From: Nocardia aurantiaca
Lineage (GTDB): Bacteria > Actinomycetota > Actinomycetes > Mycobacteriales > Mycobacteriaceae
DNA length: 64,000 nt
Assembly (NCBI RefSeq): GCF_009708175.1
Contig: NZ_WMBB01000003.1
Span: 310,001 to 374,000, forward strand
Reading direction: 5' to 3'
A program made the translations under genes and the position numbers. Position 1 is the first letter of the stretch, and every line of letters starts with the position of its first letter. The notes beneath the pieces were generated by a model. The model did no database searches. It was not told where the DNA came from and saw only the letters and a program-made list of their open reading frames with translations. Below, piece by piece: positions 17,344-27,545 of the stretch.

Positions 17344-18567
17344 TCAGACCCGCGACGCGGCGTGCAGGCGCGCCACGGCGACCGCCCGCCGCGTATCGTC
17401 CGGGCGCAGCAACCGCAGGGCATGCTCATGCACGGCGACATCGTCCGGCGTCCGCTCGCCGTAGCGCAGCGCATGCTCGGGATCGGCGTCGGCCAGCACC
17501 GCCGTTCGCACCCCGACCTGGAAATACTCTCGCCACTCGACGATTCCGGGCGTCTCCGAATCGGGTAGCAACGGCCCGCGATACAGGCGCACGGCCTCGG
17601 CCGTGTCGCCGGCATCCAGCGCGGCGGCCAAGTCGACCGCGTCGCATGCCAACGGGACTGTCAGTCGATAGACGCGGTTGGCGATCTCGCCGCCGGTCGC
17701 CCGCCGCAGATGCGAGACATCCGCCTTCAAGGTGCTCGAGGTGACCGGACGGTCGCCATAGATGGCGTAGTGCAACCGTTCGTGGGTGAATCCCTCCGGC
17801 TCGAGCGCGAGGAGCGTGAGGATCTCGATCTGCCGGGGGCGCAACCGCACCGGCCGGCCGTCGCGGGTCACGCGCGCACTCCCCAGACTGGTCAGCCGGA
17901 TTCCGGCTTCGGGCCTCACCTCACCGCCCATCCACAACCGCGTCTCGATGGCGCTGACCAGCGTCCGTGCCATGGACATCGCCAGCGGATGCGCACGATC
18001 CCAGGTCGTCGACAGATCGAGAACACCGAGCTGGCGACCGTCGGCCGCCCGGATGGGAGCGCAGTAGCAGACCCATCCGTGCAGGGCGGCGACCAGATGC
18101 TCGGCCGAGAAGACCTGACTCGGCTCACCGGTATGCAAGGCCAGCGACAGCGCATTGGTCCCCATATGGATCTCGTCCCACCGGCCACCGGGTGCGAAGT
18201 TGACCTGCTCGGCGCGGCGGCGCATGACCGCGCCGCCGTCGGACCACAGGATCGTGCCCGCCTCATCGGTCACCGCGGCGACGTAGCCGGCATCGTGCGT
18301 TATCCCGTGCAACTGGTCGGCCAGCTGGGTCACCGGCCCGCGCAGCGGCGACTCGGCCCAGCGCGGTGCGATATCACCCGGTTCGATGGGCGCGCAGTCT
18401 CTTCCCGGATCGACATTGGGCAGCGAACGCATCCACGATCGCGCCACCTCGCCACGCACCAGGGAGCCGACCGTGGACGGCGGCTCAGGTGCCGGGCCCG
18501 GAATCCAGCGGGCCCATTCTTGTTCCAATGCAGCTCGTTGCTGCGAGAGGGTGCTGCGGTCTGCCAT
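17344..18567 (-). CDS. GAF-domain transcriptional regulator with winged-helix C-terminus
   Basis: The protein has 407 residues. The N-terminus VARSWMRSLPNVDPGRD resembles the leader of AcoR-type activators. A GAF-like sensor domain (about 75-215, with GTNALSLAL and VHWVCYCAPI-like segments) follows. Next is an OmpR/SARP-type winged helix (about 225-320: LRPRQIEILTLLALEPEGFTHERLHYAIYG) and a helical tail. The AAA+ sigma-54 module of AcoR is absent, as is usual in actinobacteria. The ligand and targets are unknown. It is followed on the same strand by the cutinase-like gene after 260 bases. Confidence 0.78.
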   Translation of the reverse strand: MADRSTLSQQRAALEQEWARWIPGPAPEPPSTVGSLVRGEVARSWMRSLPNVDPGRDCAPIEPGDIAPRWAESPLRGPVTQLADQLHGITHDAGYVAAVTDEAGTILWSDGGAVMRRRAEQVNFAPGGRWDEIHMGTNALSLALHTGEPSQVFSAEHLVAALHGWVCYCAPIRAADGRQLGVLDLSTTWDRAHPLAMSMARTLVSAIETRLWMGGEVRPEAGIRLTSLGSARVTRDGRPVRLRPRQIEILTLLALEPEGFTHERLHYAIYGDRPVTSSTLKADVSHLRRATGGEIANRVYRLTVPLACDAVDLAAALDAGDTAEAVRLYRGPLLPDSETPGIVEWREYFQVGVRTAVLADADPEHALRYGERTPDDVAVHEHALRLLRPDDTRRAVAVARLHAASRV

Positions 18568-19077
18568 CTCGCGATGTCTTCCTCGTCACATTCTCGGCGA
18601 ATTCCATCATGCATCACACCGCACCACATCGTGTGCGACCACCGCCCGAACGCGGACGCATTGGTGCACCGCCGACATCGGCCGGATCACCGGGCACATG
18701 CCTCTGGTCTACGGTCCGCTCGCCAACCGGTCACCAGGTGTAGGAGGACACTCCGAATACCCCGCCACGAGGGGCCGGCACTACTACACCGCCTCGACTC
18801 GACCGGCCAGCAGGGCGATCTCGGTCCGTTTGATCGTGTCCTCGCCTTCGGTGATCTTCCAGCGCGTGACCGCCGACCCCGGAGACCAATGAACACCACC
18901 AGCACCGTCTCATCCGCACAGTCATGAAGTGAGGCAACGAGATTCCGGCCCGCTACGACCTGTCCTACATCGGTGAGCTGGGAAGCGTCGGCGAGGCCAG
19001 CGGCGATTCGGCACACAACGCGTCGGCGTGTAATCGGTGCCGGCCAATATCGATCCCGGCAGAAATCAATACGAAAA
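18568..19077. other. Gene-poor stretch with a short coding-like remnant
   Basis: No intact gene is seen. On the minus strand bases 18784-18890 translate to a coding-like C-terminus (TRWKITEGEDTIKRTEIALL, ending LLAGRVEAV and a stop), but an in-frame stop lies about nine codons before it and no start exists. I do not recognise the family. The rest gives only unlikely frames, so this looks like eroded coding DNA. Confidence 0.35.
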
Positions 19078-19104
19078 GGCCCCGGAACCAGTGGTTCCGG
19101 GGCC
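19078..19104 (-). terminator. Intrinsic terminator of the first initiator tRNA
   Basis: A perfect 12-bp stem, GGCCCCGGAACC / GGTTCCGGGGCC, with a 3-base loop is followed on the minus strand by TTTT. It lies 11 bases beyond the tRNA 3' end. A near copy follows the second tRNA. Confidence 0.85.
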
Positions 19105-19115
19105 CTTCCGCTTAG

Positions 19116-19189
19116 TAGCGGGGACAGGATTTGAACCTGCGACCTCTGGGTTATGAGCCCAGCGAGCTACCGAGCTGCTCCACCCCGCG
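19116..19189 (-). tRNA. tRNA-fMet (CAT), copy 1
   Basis: The 74-nt gene folds as a cloverleaf with anticodon CAT. Three consecutive G-C pairs (GGG/CCC) next to the anticodon loop and an unpaired first acceptor position (C1 opposite U72) mark it as an initiator tRNA. CCA is not encoded (the 3' flank reads CTA). The 5' flank, including TAATGT at 19202-19207 as a possible -10, is nearly identical to that of copy 2. Confidence 0.95.
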
Positions 19190-19253
19190 TCGGTGAATAC
19201 AACATTACACACGGGTGGGCCAGGGAACCTAATCGACTGGTCAGAAGGGGTTT

Positions 19254-21269
19254 TCAGGGCGCGGAGGGGGCCGGAGGGGTGTCGAGGGCGGGTTCGGGGG
19301 ACGGGAATCGGGGCTTGTCGGTGGCCCGTAGGTATCGGGCAGCGACCATGATCCCGAGTGCGGTCACGAGCATGAGGGTGAGGGCGGCGATCGAGGTCCA
19401 GAACATGCGGTCGTAGAGGGCTATGTCGGTGCGGATGACGGCTCGGCGGGCGTAGGTCATGGGGGCGATGTCCTTGAAGGGACGGAACAGCATTGGTGTC
19501 GTGCCCGCCGGGAAGACGCCGCCGAAGGCGAAGATTTGGAACATATAGAAGGAGAAGGCCGCGATGGAACCGGCCACGCGCCCGAAGAGGACCACGAACA
19601 GTTGGGTTGTCACGGCGGCCACCAGACCGACCAGGGCGATGACGACCGCCATGACCGGCCACTGCTGCGGGGACCAGCCGAGTCGGCTGCCATAGCCGGC
19701 GGCCAAGGCGGACAGGGCGATGACGCCGGCGCCGCCGACCGCGGTGCCACGGAGGATGGGGGTGGCGGCGCGATGCCAGGGTGAGCGGCCGGTGGCGGCA
19801 CCGCGCAAGGGGCGCAACAGCATCCAGAGAATGATGGCCGCGAGGAAGGCGCCCATGACGACGAGGGCGGGGCCCGCGCCGCGGGCGATGTCCTTGTGGC
19901 TGCGGTCGCCGCCGCGAACCAGTTGGCTGGGTTCCTGGTTGCGGATGTCCATGGTGACGGGCTGGGCGATGACGTCGGCCGAGGCATGGGGGTCGGCGAT
20001 GTGGGGCGCGGCGGCCACGCCGTCGCGGAGGCCGGAGTCGAGTTGGGTTGCGCCGTCGCCGAGTTGGGTGACACCCGCGCGGAGTTCGCGGCCCCCGTCT
20101 GCCAGCTGGTTCAGGCCGGTGGAGAGTTCGTTCGCGCCGCTGCCGAGCTGGGTTGCGCCGTCACGCAGTTGGGCGGCGCCGTCGGCGAGGGCGAGCACCC
20201 CGGCGCGATAGTCGGCCTTGGGGTCGGTGAGCTGGCGGGCCAATTCCTCGATGCCGTCCCGCAATTGGGTCAGTTGCCCGACCAGCGAGTCGGGATCGCC
20301 GGGGCGCACCTGACCGATGACGTTCTTCAGCTGGGTGACCGCGTCGACCACCGCGGGGTCGGAATTCTTGCCCAGTTGGTCGAGCAGCGGATCGAGCTGG
20401 GCCGCGAACCGCCCGGCGGGTTCGAGGGCAGCCAGCAGCGGGGAGACGACCTGGTCGACGCCATCGCGGATCTGGGTCGCGCCGGAGCCGAGTTGGTCGG
20501 TGCCGGTGACCAATTGGTTCGCGCCGTCGGCGAGCTGGACGGCACCGGTGTGGAGTTCACCCGTGCCCGCGGCGAGCTGCGCCGCGCCGGTGACGGCCTG
20601 GTCGAGCCCGTTGGACAGCTGGCCGGCGCCGCCGGCGAGTTGTGTGGTGCCCTGGGCGAGTTGGGTCGCGCCCTTGGCGGCGTCGCCGAGACCGGAGCCG
20701 AGACTGTTGACGCCGACGAGGATCTGACCGGCATAGCCTCGTCCGATCGTGGCCGCGATCTGATTCTGCGCTTCCGTGACAACGCTATTGGCCACCGCCG
20801 GCCCGATGGTGCCGTTGAAGTCGTTGTACCAGACCGCGATTCGCGCGTGCTGCGGCGCCGGATCGGTCACGCTCAGTACATTCCGGGTGAAGTCGGCGGG
20901 AATCACGACCGAGAAGGCATACCGGCTCTCCCGCAGCCCACGTACCGCCTCGGCACTGCTGACCCGATGGAATTGCAGCTCGCCGCTCGAGATGAGAGTG
21001 TCGAGGATCTCGCTGCCCATGTTCTGGGCCTTGCCGTCGGAGATCGCGCCGACGTCGTCGCTGGCGACGGCGACCGGGATCTGCTTCAGGTACAACTCCG
21101 GATCCCACATGATCCACATGTAGACGGCCGAGACCAGTGTCGGCACCACCAGCAGCAGCACGAGCAGGACCCGCGCGGGCTTGCCTGCCGGTGGTTTCCG
21201 GAGCAGGCCGCCGATGCGACCGCGAATGGATGTCGATCTGTCTGCCACGGCGAATCCCCGATACTGCAT
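19254..21269 (-). CDS. YhgE/Pip-family membrane protein
   Basis: The protein has about 671 residues. One transmembrane helix near the N-terminus (VLLVLLLVVPTLVSAVYMWI) is followed by a large extracytoplasmic domain containing the tandem GATQLxxG / GAxQLxxG repeats (about 200-425) of the YhgE/Pip family, then five transmembrane helices at the C-terminus. Firmicute relatives include the phage-infection protein and EsaA of type VII secretion. Actinobacterial members are often described as ABC-2-like exporters. The start is uncertain: ATG 21269 or TTG 21290. The PP2C gene lies 73 bases upstream on the same strand. Confidence 0.85.
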   Translation of the reverse strand: MQYRGFAVADRSTSIRGRIGGLLRKPPAGKPARVLLVLLLVVPTLVSAVYMWIMWDPELYLKQIPVAVASDDVGAISDGKAQNMGSEILDTLISSGELQFHRVSSAEAVRGLRESRYAFSVVIPADFTRNVLSVTDPAPQHARIAVWYNDFNGTIGPAVANSVVTEAQNQIAATIGRGYAGQILVGVNSLGSGLGDAAKGATQLAQGTTQLAGGAGQLSNGLDQAVTGAAQLAAGTGELHTGAVQLADGANQLVTGTDQLGSGATQIRDGVDQVVSPLLAALEPAGRFAAQLDPLLDQLGKNSDPAVVDAVTQLKNVIGQVRPGDPDSLVGQLTQLRDGIEELARQLTDPKADYRAGVLALADGAAQLRDGATQLGSGANELSTGLNQLADGGRELRAGVTQLGDGATQLDSGLRDGVAAAPHIADPHASADVIAQPVTMDIRNQEPSQLVRGGDRSHKDIARGAGPALVVMGAFLAAIILWMLLRPLRGAATGRSPWHRAATPILRGTAVGGAGVIALSALAAGYGSRLGWSPQQWPVMAVVIALVGLVAAVTTQLFVVLFGRVAGSIAAFSFYMFQIFAFGGVFPAGTTPMLFRPFKDIAPMTYARRAVIRTDIALYDRMFWTSIAALTLMLVTALGIMVAARYLRATDKPRFPSPEPALDTPPAPSAP

Positions 21270-21342
21270 GCTGCCAATCTCGGACCCCAAGCTACCTGGT
21301 CACACGTCCAGCTTGGGTGGATTCGGGAAACACCGTCCCGGA

Positions 21343-22092
21343 TCAACGGGTCGCGTCCACCACCAGCGCCGTGGTGTTGTCAGTGCCGCCGCGGCCGAGC
21401 GCCGCGCCGACCAGCATCTCCGCGACGTGGCCCGCCGAAGCTCCATGGGCCAGAATCGATTTGATGATCGGCATGCCGAGCTTCTTACCCACCCCATCGG
21501 TGCACAACAGCAATCGACCCGCGCTGGAACCGGTGGCCGTGCGCCCGATATCGTCGGGCCGCGCGGTCCGCACCGAGGTGGTGACCAGATGGCGCATGCC
21601 CGGCAGAGGATCGCGCCCGCGCGCCCTGAAGTACTCGGCCACGGTGTGATCGGTGGTCATGCGGTGCAGCACGCGGCCGTTCCAGCGGTAGGCCCGGCAG
21701 TCGCCCACCCACGCGATGTCACAGGGACCATCCCATTGTCCGGAGCTCGGCAGCACCGCGACCACCAGTACGCTGTCCGCGCTCGATTCGGGTAGCCCCC
21801 GCAGCAATTCCCGCTGCGCCGCCAGGATTCCAGTGTGCGCACCCTCGCTCACCGCCACCCGTGCCGCGACCCGCGCCACCAGTCGGGCCGCCCGGGCCGC
21901 CGCCAGATGATCACCGACCCCGTCGGCCGCCACGAACGCGCTCCGCCCGAGGCGCGCATCGGTGAACGTGGCGAACGCGTCGGCATTGATGGTCCGCCGA
22001 CCCAGCCTGCTCGCCCCCGCCCCGGCCACCAGGCCGAGCCGCACCTGCGCGTCGGCGTCGACATCTCCGACCTCGATGGCTTCGGTGTGCAC
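21343..22092 (-). CDS. PP2C-type serine/threonine phosphatase
   Basis: This 249-residue PPM phosphatase has the metal-binding motifs ADGVGDH (Asp57 and Gly58, usually DGMGGH), WVGDCRAY, LLLCTDGV and GGTDNTTALVV. The first motif is atypical because Gly-Gly-His is replaced by Gly-Asp-His. No transmembrane segment is seen, unlike PstP, so it is a cytoplasmic stand-alone phosphatase that would reverse Ser/Thr kinase phosphorylation. The GTG start has AGGAGG eight bases upstream. It lies 73 bases upstream of the YhgE/Pip gene and may be co-transcribed with it. Confidence 0.85.
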   Translation of the reverse strand: MHTEAIEVGDVDADAQVRLGLVAGAGASRLGRRTINADAFATFTDARLGRSAFVAADGVGDHLAAARAARLVARVAARVAVSEGAHTGILAAQRELLRGLPESSADSVLVVAVLPSSGQWDGPCDIAWVGDCRAYRWNGRVLHRMTTDHTVAEYFRARGRDPLPGMRHLVTTSVRTARPDDIGRTATGSSAGRLLLCTDGVGKKLGMPIIKSILAHGASAGHVAEMLVGAALGRGGTDNTTALVVDATR

Positions 22093-22238
22093 GACCCGAC
22101 CTCCTGGGACTCGGCCTCACGGCGTGCTGCCAATCAGCACTACCCATTCAACGGCCGAAGCCCGAGCGCCGCTCCCGAATCGCCTGTGTTCTTGCTAAGT
22201 AAACCGGAACGATCGAACGCGAACGCGAGGCCCGGGTG

Positions 22239-22500
22239 ATGCTGCCCTTCGCCACCCGCGCCGCGACCCACGAGACCCTCGCCGACATCCGGCGCCGCAC
22301 CCCGACCGAGATACGGCGGGAACTGACGGCCCAGTTGACCGAAGCGAACTATCCCCGACCCGTCGACTCGATCCACGATGCCGCTCGCCACGGTCGACGG
22401 GCTCAGGCTCGACGCACTCAGCAGCCGCGGCCTCTACGGCCGCGAGGAACTGTCCGTCGCGCTCTCGGCGCGGGTGCGGTTACTGCTCGGCGCCGACTGA
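22239..22500 (+). pseudogene. Small hypothetical gene with probable frameshift
   Basis: Two coding-like segments follow each other in different frames. The first (22239 to about 22380) reads MLPFATRAATHETLADIRRR and onward. The second (about 22380-22500) reads LATVDGLRLDALSSRGLYGR and onward, ending LLLGAD with a stop. Both show strong G/C third-position bias only in the stated frame. Joined by one frameshift they give a soluble protein of about 87 residues. The family is unknown. Two overlapping short genes are the alternative. Confidence 0.35.
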
Positions 22501-22505
22501 ACGAC

Positions 22506-22538
22506 AACGGCCCGGAACCAGTGTGGTTCCGGGCCGTT
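22506..22538 (-). terminator. Intrinsic terminator of the second initiator tRNA
   Basis: A 14-bp perfect stem, AACGGCCCGGAACC / GGTTCCGGGCCGTT, has a 5-base loop. It is closely related to the stem behind copy 1. The T-run is weak on the minus strand. Confidence 0.75.
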
Positions 22539-22546
22539 CGCTGTAG

Positions 22547-22620
22547 TAGCGGGGACAGGATTTGAACCTGCGACCTCTGGGTTATGAGCCCAGCGAGCTA
22601 CCGAGCTGCTCCACCCCGCG
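22547..22620 (-). tRNA. tRNA-fMet (CAT), copy 2
   Basis: Its 74-nt sequence appears identical to copy 1, with anticodon CAT, GGG/CCC anticodon stem and C1-U72 mismatch. About 25 bases of 5' flank (through TAATGT) and the terminator stem are also shared. The unit, not only the tRNA, was duplicated. The copies are 3.4 kb apart in the same orientation. Confidence 0.95.
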
Positions 22621-22825
22621 TCGGTGAACACAACATTACACACGGGCGATGAGGTGCACCAAATCGCCAGGCCAGAGGGCTATTCGGAGGATGGAGACGG
22701 CAGGTTCGACGGGCCTGGCACCGCGAACCAGACCGGACGGTTGCCCGCCAACCGGAGCAATCAGGGTGAAAATCTTCCATTTGAGAAACTCGCGCGCGCG
22801 TTCGGCCGCAGAAATCGCCATAAAA

Positions 22826-23695
<870 letters not shown>

Positions 23696-23726
23696 CCCGA
23701 ATCTCCTTCCCGCACCGGAAGAAACC

Positions 23727-23762
23727 GAAAGGTGCTGCGTCAATGGCGACGCAGCACCTTTC
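23727..23762 (+). terminator. Intrinsic terminator after rpf
   Basis: A perfect 15-bp stem (23727-23741 with 23748-23762, arms containing AAAGGTGCTGCGTC) has a 6-base loop and lies 32 bases after the rpf stop. Confidence 0.85.
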
Positions 23763-23825
23763 GCTATTCGAGGGCAGCAATTCTTATTATGCGGCAGTAA
23801 ATTTCGCACGATAATCGAAAGACCA

Positions 23826-24340
23826 TTATTGAAAGATTCGCGGTAACCGGCCCGTGGCCTCCGCGACGGTCCGGTGCACCACCGAGGCGAAGGACTGCGG
23901 GCGCTGTCGCGCGCACGCCCATGATGGCCGCGGCCATCTCGGCGTCGATGCCGAAGCGCAGCAGGCTCGTCCGCGCACCGCTCACCCGCGAGCTCCTCGA
24001 ATCGCAGTGGGCAGCCGAGGATTTCGGCGAGGGCATCGGTCTCGCGGCGAGAGCACCGCGGGACCGGTCACCCGCGTAGACGTGTCCAGCGTGGCCGGGC
24101 CCGGTGAGCGCCGCCACCGCGACGGCGGCGACCGCGCGGATCGATGACCGAGATGCGTTCCGACCGAAAAGCACACGCACAGTGTCGGATTCGCGGACCG
24201 AATGCGCCCACTGCAGTGCGCTGGATATGAATCCGGCAGGGGCACACCATGGTCCACGCGATCCCGCTCGCACGGACGGCATCCTCGCCCGCGGGCGACC
24301 CGGGATCCTTCGATGCCGTCCACTCGCTCGAGACCACCCC
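23826..24340 (-). pseudogene. NmrA-like NAD(P)H-binding oxidoreductase, frameshifted remnant
   Basis: Reading 5' to 3' on the minus strand, consecutive pieces of one NmrA/YtfG-type protein appear in changing frames. They are VVSSEWTAS, APAGFISSALQWAHSVRES, AVAAVAVAALTGPGHAGHVY, TGPAVLSPRD, TDALAEILGCPLRFEELAGE, LLRFGIDAEMAAAIMGVRA, and finally SFASVVHRTVAEATGRLPR with a stop at 23826. Several frame changes are required and the N-terminal Rossmann motif is missing. The gene is not functional. Intact relatives are NAD(P)H-sensing regulators or oxidoreductases. Confidence 0.8.
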
Positions 24341-24511
24341 GGCCTTCTACACCGTCGGGTGGACCCGCGCCTCCGATCACGCCTGTCGTTCGACCGTGGC
24401 CCTGAAATCCGAAGCGCCCCGGTCACCCAACCGCCCCGGGCACACGACCCGGGACCAGTCCCCAGACATCGCGGGGCTGCTCGGGAATCGCGGGGCTACT
24501 CGGGAACGCGA

Positions 24512-24544
24512 AAGGCGCTGTCACCCGGTGGGTGACAGCGCCTT
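24512..24544 (-). terminator. Intrinsic terminator of the UPF0182 gene
   Basis: A perfect 15-bp stem, AAGGCGCTGTCACCC / GGGTGACAGCGCCTT, with a 3-base loop lies 17 bases beyond the stop codon on the minus strand. Confidence 0.8.
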
Positions 24545-24560
24545 CACGCTCGCGAGTTGG

Positions 24561-27545
24561 TTACCCGCCCGCCTTCTCGTAGTTGTTCACGGCGTTCTGC
24601 AACTGCTCCAGCGCCTTGCCCAACTGGCCCAGGTCGCCGGACTTCTGCGCGTCCTGAACCGCCTTCAAGGCGTCGTCGAGCTGTTTCACCGCCGCGTCCC
24701 TGCCGGTGGACCCGGTGGCCGGTGGGGTCACCGGCGTGGTCGGCGGGGTCGCGCCCTGGGTCGGCGGGGTGCCCGCCTGCCCCGGTTGATCGGTTGCGGC
24801 GCTGCCGGTTCCGGGCAGCACCTGATCGAGGGCTTCCTTGACCGTCGAGCCGTAGCCGACCTTGTCGCGGTAGCTGGCCAGCACCTTCACCAGCTGCGGG
24901 AACGACGGCGCGTTGGGCCCGCCGGTATTGCGTTCCAGGTACCAGGGTTCGACGTAGAGAATGCCGCCGTCGCCGACCGGCAGGGTCAGCAGATTGCCGT
25001 ATTTGATCTTGTTGACATTGCCGCCGGTCAGCAGGTTCCGGTCTCGGGACACTTGATCGGCCGTCGTCATGGACGTCTGCGTCTGGCCCGGGCCCGGCGT
25101 CTGTGAATCCGCGGGCAGCTTCAACACGGTGATCTTGCCGTAGTTGTCGGGATCCGAATGCGCCTGGATGTAGGCGGACAGGAAGTTCCGCTTGTAACCC
25201 ACCATCACGCTGGTCAGGTTGAACGCGGGCTTGCCGGTCTTCGAATCGCCGAGCAGGACGTAGTACGGCGGTTGATGCGCGCCGCTGGCCGCGCCCTCCT
25301 GCGTCGGATCATTGGGCACCGACCAGAAGGCGTTGTTGGTGAAGAACTCCCGCGGATCGTCCACGTGGTACTTCGCCAGCATCTCCCGCTGCACCTTGAA
25401 CAGGTCCTCGGGATAGCGGAAGTGCGCGCGCAACTCGTCGGAGATGGCGCTCTCCGGCTTCACCGCGTTCGGGAACACTCCCATCCACGCCTCGAGCACC
25501 GGGTCGGTCTTGTCCACCTCGTACAGGGTGACGGTGCCGTCGTAGGCGTCGACGGTGGCCTTCACCGAGTTCCGGATGTAGGAGACCTCCTTGCGTGGCA
25601 GTAGACGCCCGGTGGTCTGGTCGATGCTGTCCTCTACGACGCCATCCAGCGAGGTCTTCTGCGCGTACGGGTAGCTGTCGAGGGTGGTGTAGGCGTCCAC
25701 GATCCAGACGATGCGGCCCTTCACCACCGCCGGGTACACATCCCCGTCGGCCGTCAGCCACGGCGCCACCTGGGTGACGCGGTCGCGCGGATTGCGATTG
25801 AAGATGATCTTCGAATCCGGCCCGATGGCGCCCGAGAACAGGATGTTGCGCTCGGCGTACTTGGCCGCGAAGGCCAGCCGGTTGAACCAGTTGCCGATCG
25901 GCACGCCGCCGGCGCCGTCATAGGTGAACTGGTTGGTGGGAGTGTCATATTCGCGCTTGGGCTGGTTGTTGCCGCCCACGATGGCGTAGTCGGCATCGGA
26001 CTTGGCGATCAGCTCGCCGTAGTAGATGCGCGGCTGATCGACCGGGATGGCCTGCTTGTCCTTGGGCGTGAACAGATCCGAGACCGTCGAAAGGTCACCG
26101 ACGTTGAACACCGGGTAGCCGTAGCCGCCGCCGGAATCGCTGCCCGCGGTCTGCCCGGCCTGCTGGGATTCCTTGGGCGGGGCCGCGTTCACCTTGTTGG
26201 CCGGCGAGGCCACGAAGCCGTTGCCGTGCGTGTACACGGTGTGCTTGTTGATCCAGTCGGTCTGGTTGCCGGACAGGTTCTGCGGCTGCAGCTCGCGCGC
26301 GGCCACGATGTAATCGCCGATTTCACCGTTGATGGTGTAGCGGTCGATGTCCAGCGGATCCGGGAAGCCGTAGAAGTTCTGCAGCTGCAGGTTGCGCTGA
26401 ATGAAGGTCTGGGTCAACAGGTTCGGGTCCAGCAACCGGATGTTCTTGATGGTCTGCTGGTCGGCGGGGACGGTGACCGGGTCCTTCGTCGCCTCACCCT
26501 TGTAGTTGACGTATTCGACCTTGTCCTGGGTGAGCCCGTAGGCGGCCCGGGTGGCCTCGATATTGCGCTCGATGTAGGTCTGTTCCTTGGTGGCCGCGTT
26601 CGGGCGCACCGAGAACTGCTCCACCAGCAGCGGCCACACCGCGCCCACCAGCACCGAGGACAGCACCAGCAGCGCCGCCGCCATGGCCGGAATCCGCAAG
26701 TCGCGCAGCACGACTCCGGCGAAGAAGGCCAGAGCGCAGATGACCGCGATGGACAGCAGGATCAGCTTGGCCGGCAGCACCGCGTTGATATCGGTGTAGG
26801 AGCCACCGGTGAAGGTCGGCTCCTTGCGGGTGCTCGACAGCAGCGCGTAGCGGTCCAGCCAGTACGCGACCGCCTTGAGCAGCACGAAGATTCCGGCCAG
26901 GACGGCCAGCTGCACGCGCGCCGAGGTGCTCAGCGTGCCCTCGCGGCCGGACAGCCGCAGCCCGCCGAAGACGTAGTGCGCTACCAGGTTCGCGAAGAAC
27001 GCGATCACCACGGAGACGAACAGCCAGTTCAGCACCATCCGATAGAACGGCAGGTCGAAGGCGTAGAAGCCGACGTCCAGATGGAACTGCGGATCCTTGA
27101 CCCCGAACGAGCCGCCGTGCAGGAACAGCTGCACCGTCACCCAGCTGGACTGCGCCACCAGGCCCGACAGCACGCCGATGAGCACCGGAATGCCGATGCC
27201 GAACAGGCGCAGCCGGCTCATCACCGTGGCGCGGTAGCGGGCGATCGGATCGCCGGGTCCGCTCATCGGCACGAACACCGGACGCGAGCGGTACGCCAGC
27301 AGCAGTGCCAACCAGATGATCCCCGCCACGACCACCGCGACCACCAGGAACAACAGGATCCGGGTGAGCAGCACGGTGTTGTAGACGTTGCGGAATCCCA
27401 CCTCCCCGAACCACAACCAGTTGGTGTAGGCGTCGGTGAGCCGGGGCCCGACCAGTAACAGCGCGGCCAGCACCAGGGCCGTGACGAGCAGAATGCGGCT
27501 GCGTCGCGACAGCGAAGGTAAGCCGGTCGGGGGGCGCATGCCCAC
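24561..27545 (-). CDS. UPF0182 family large membrane protein
   Basis: The 994-residue protein has about seven N-terminal transmembrane helices (residues about 18-320). A large extracytoplasmic domain (about 330-900; YGYPVFNVGDLSTVSDLF, YYGELIAKSDADYAIVGG) follows, and the tail is Pro/Thr- and Lys/Gln-rich. Length and layout match Rv3193c/Rv0064 of M. tuberculosis. The function is unknown. It starts the conserved block and is divergent from the PPA1309 gene across 180 bases. It ends with a strong terminator. Confidence 0.93.
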   Translation of the reverse strand: MGMRPPTGLPSLSRRSRILLVTALVLAALLLVGPRLTDAYTNWLWFGEVGFRNVYNTVLLTRILLFLVVAVVVAGIIWLALLLAYRSRPVFVPMSGPGDPIARYRATVMSRLRLFGIGIPVLIGVLSGLVAQSSWVTVQLFLHGGSFGVKDPQFHLDVGFYAFDLPFYRMVLNWLFVSVVIAFFANLVAHYVFGGLRLSGREGTLSTSARVQLAVLAGIFVLLKAVAYWLDRYALLSSTRKEPTFTGGSYTDINAVLPAKLILLSIAVICALAFFAGVVLRDLRIPAMAAALLVLSSVLVGAVWPLLVEQFSVRPNAATKEQTYIERNIEATRAAYGLTQDKVEYVNYKGEATKDPVTVPADQQTIKNIRLLDPNLLTQTFIQRNLQLQNFYGFPDPLDIDRYTINGEIGDYIVAARELQPQNLSGNQTDWINKHTVYTHGNGFVASPANKVNAAPPKESQQAGQTAGSDSGGGYGYPVFNVGDLSTVSDLFTPKDKQAIPVDQPRIYYGELIAKSDADYAIVGGNNQPKREYDTPTNQFTYDGAGGVPIGNWFNRLAFAAKYAERNILFSGAIGPDSKIIFNRNPRDRVTQVAPWLTADGDVYPAVVKGRIVWIVDAYTTLDSYPYAQKTSLDGVVEDSIDQTTGRLLPRKEVSYIRNSVKATVDAYDGTVTLYEVDKTDPVLEAWMGVFPNAVKPESAISDELRAHFRYPEDLFKVQREMLAKYHVDDPREFFTNNAFWSVPNDPTQEGAASGAHQPPYYVLLGDSKTGKPAFNLTSVMVGYKRNFLSAYIQAHSDPDNYGKITVLKLPADSQTPGPGQTQTSMTTADQVSRDRNLLTGGNVNKIKYGNLLTLPVGDGGILYVEPWYLERNTGGPNAPSFPQLVKVLASYRDKVGYGSTVKEALDQVLPGTGSAATDQPGQAGTPPTQGATPPTTPVTPPATGSTGRDAAVKQLDDALKAVQDAQKSGDLGQLGKALEQLQNAVNNYEKAGG

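Noticed and set aside
18687..19016. 109-codon minus-strand gene between the GAF regulator and tRNA-fMet
   Set aside because: The coding-like C-terminus is in another frame behind a stop; no intact gene can be supported.
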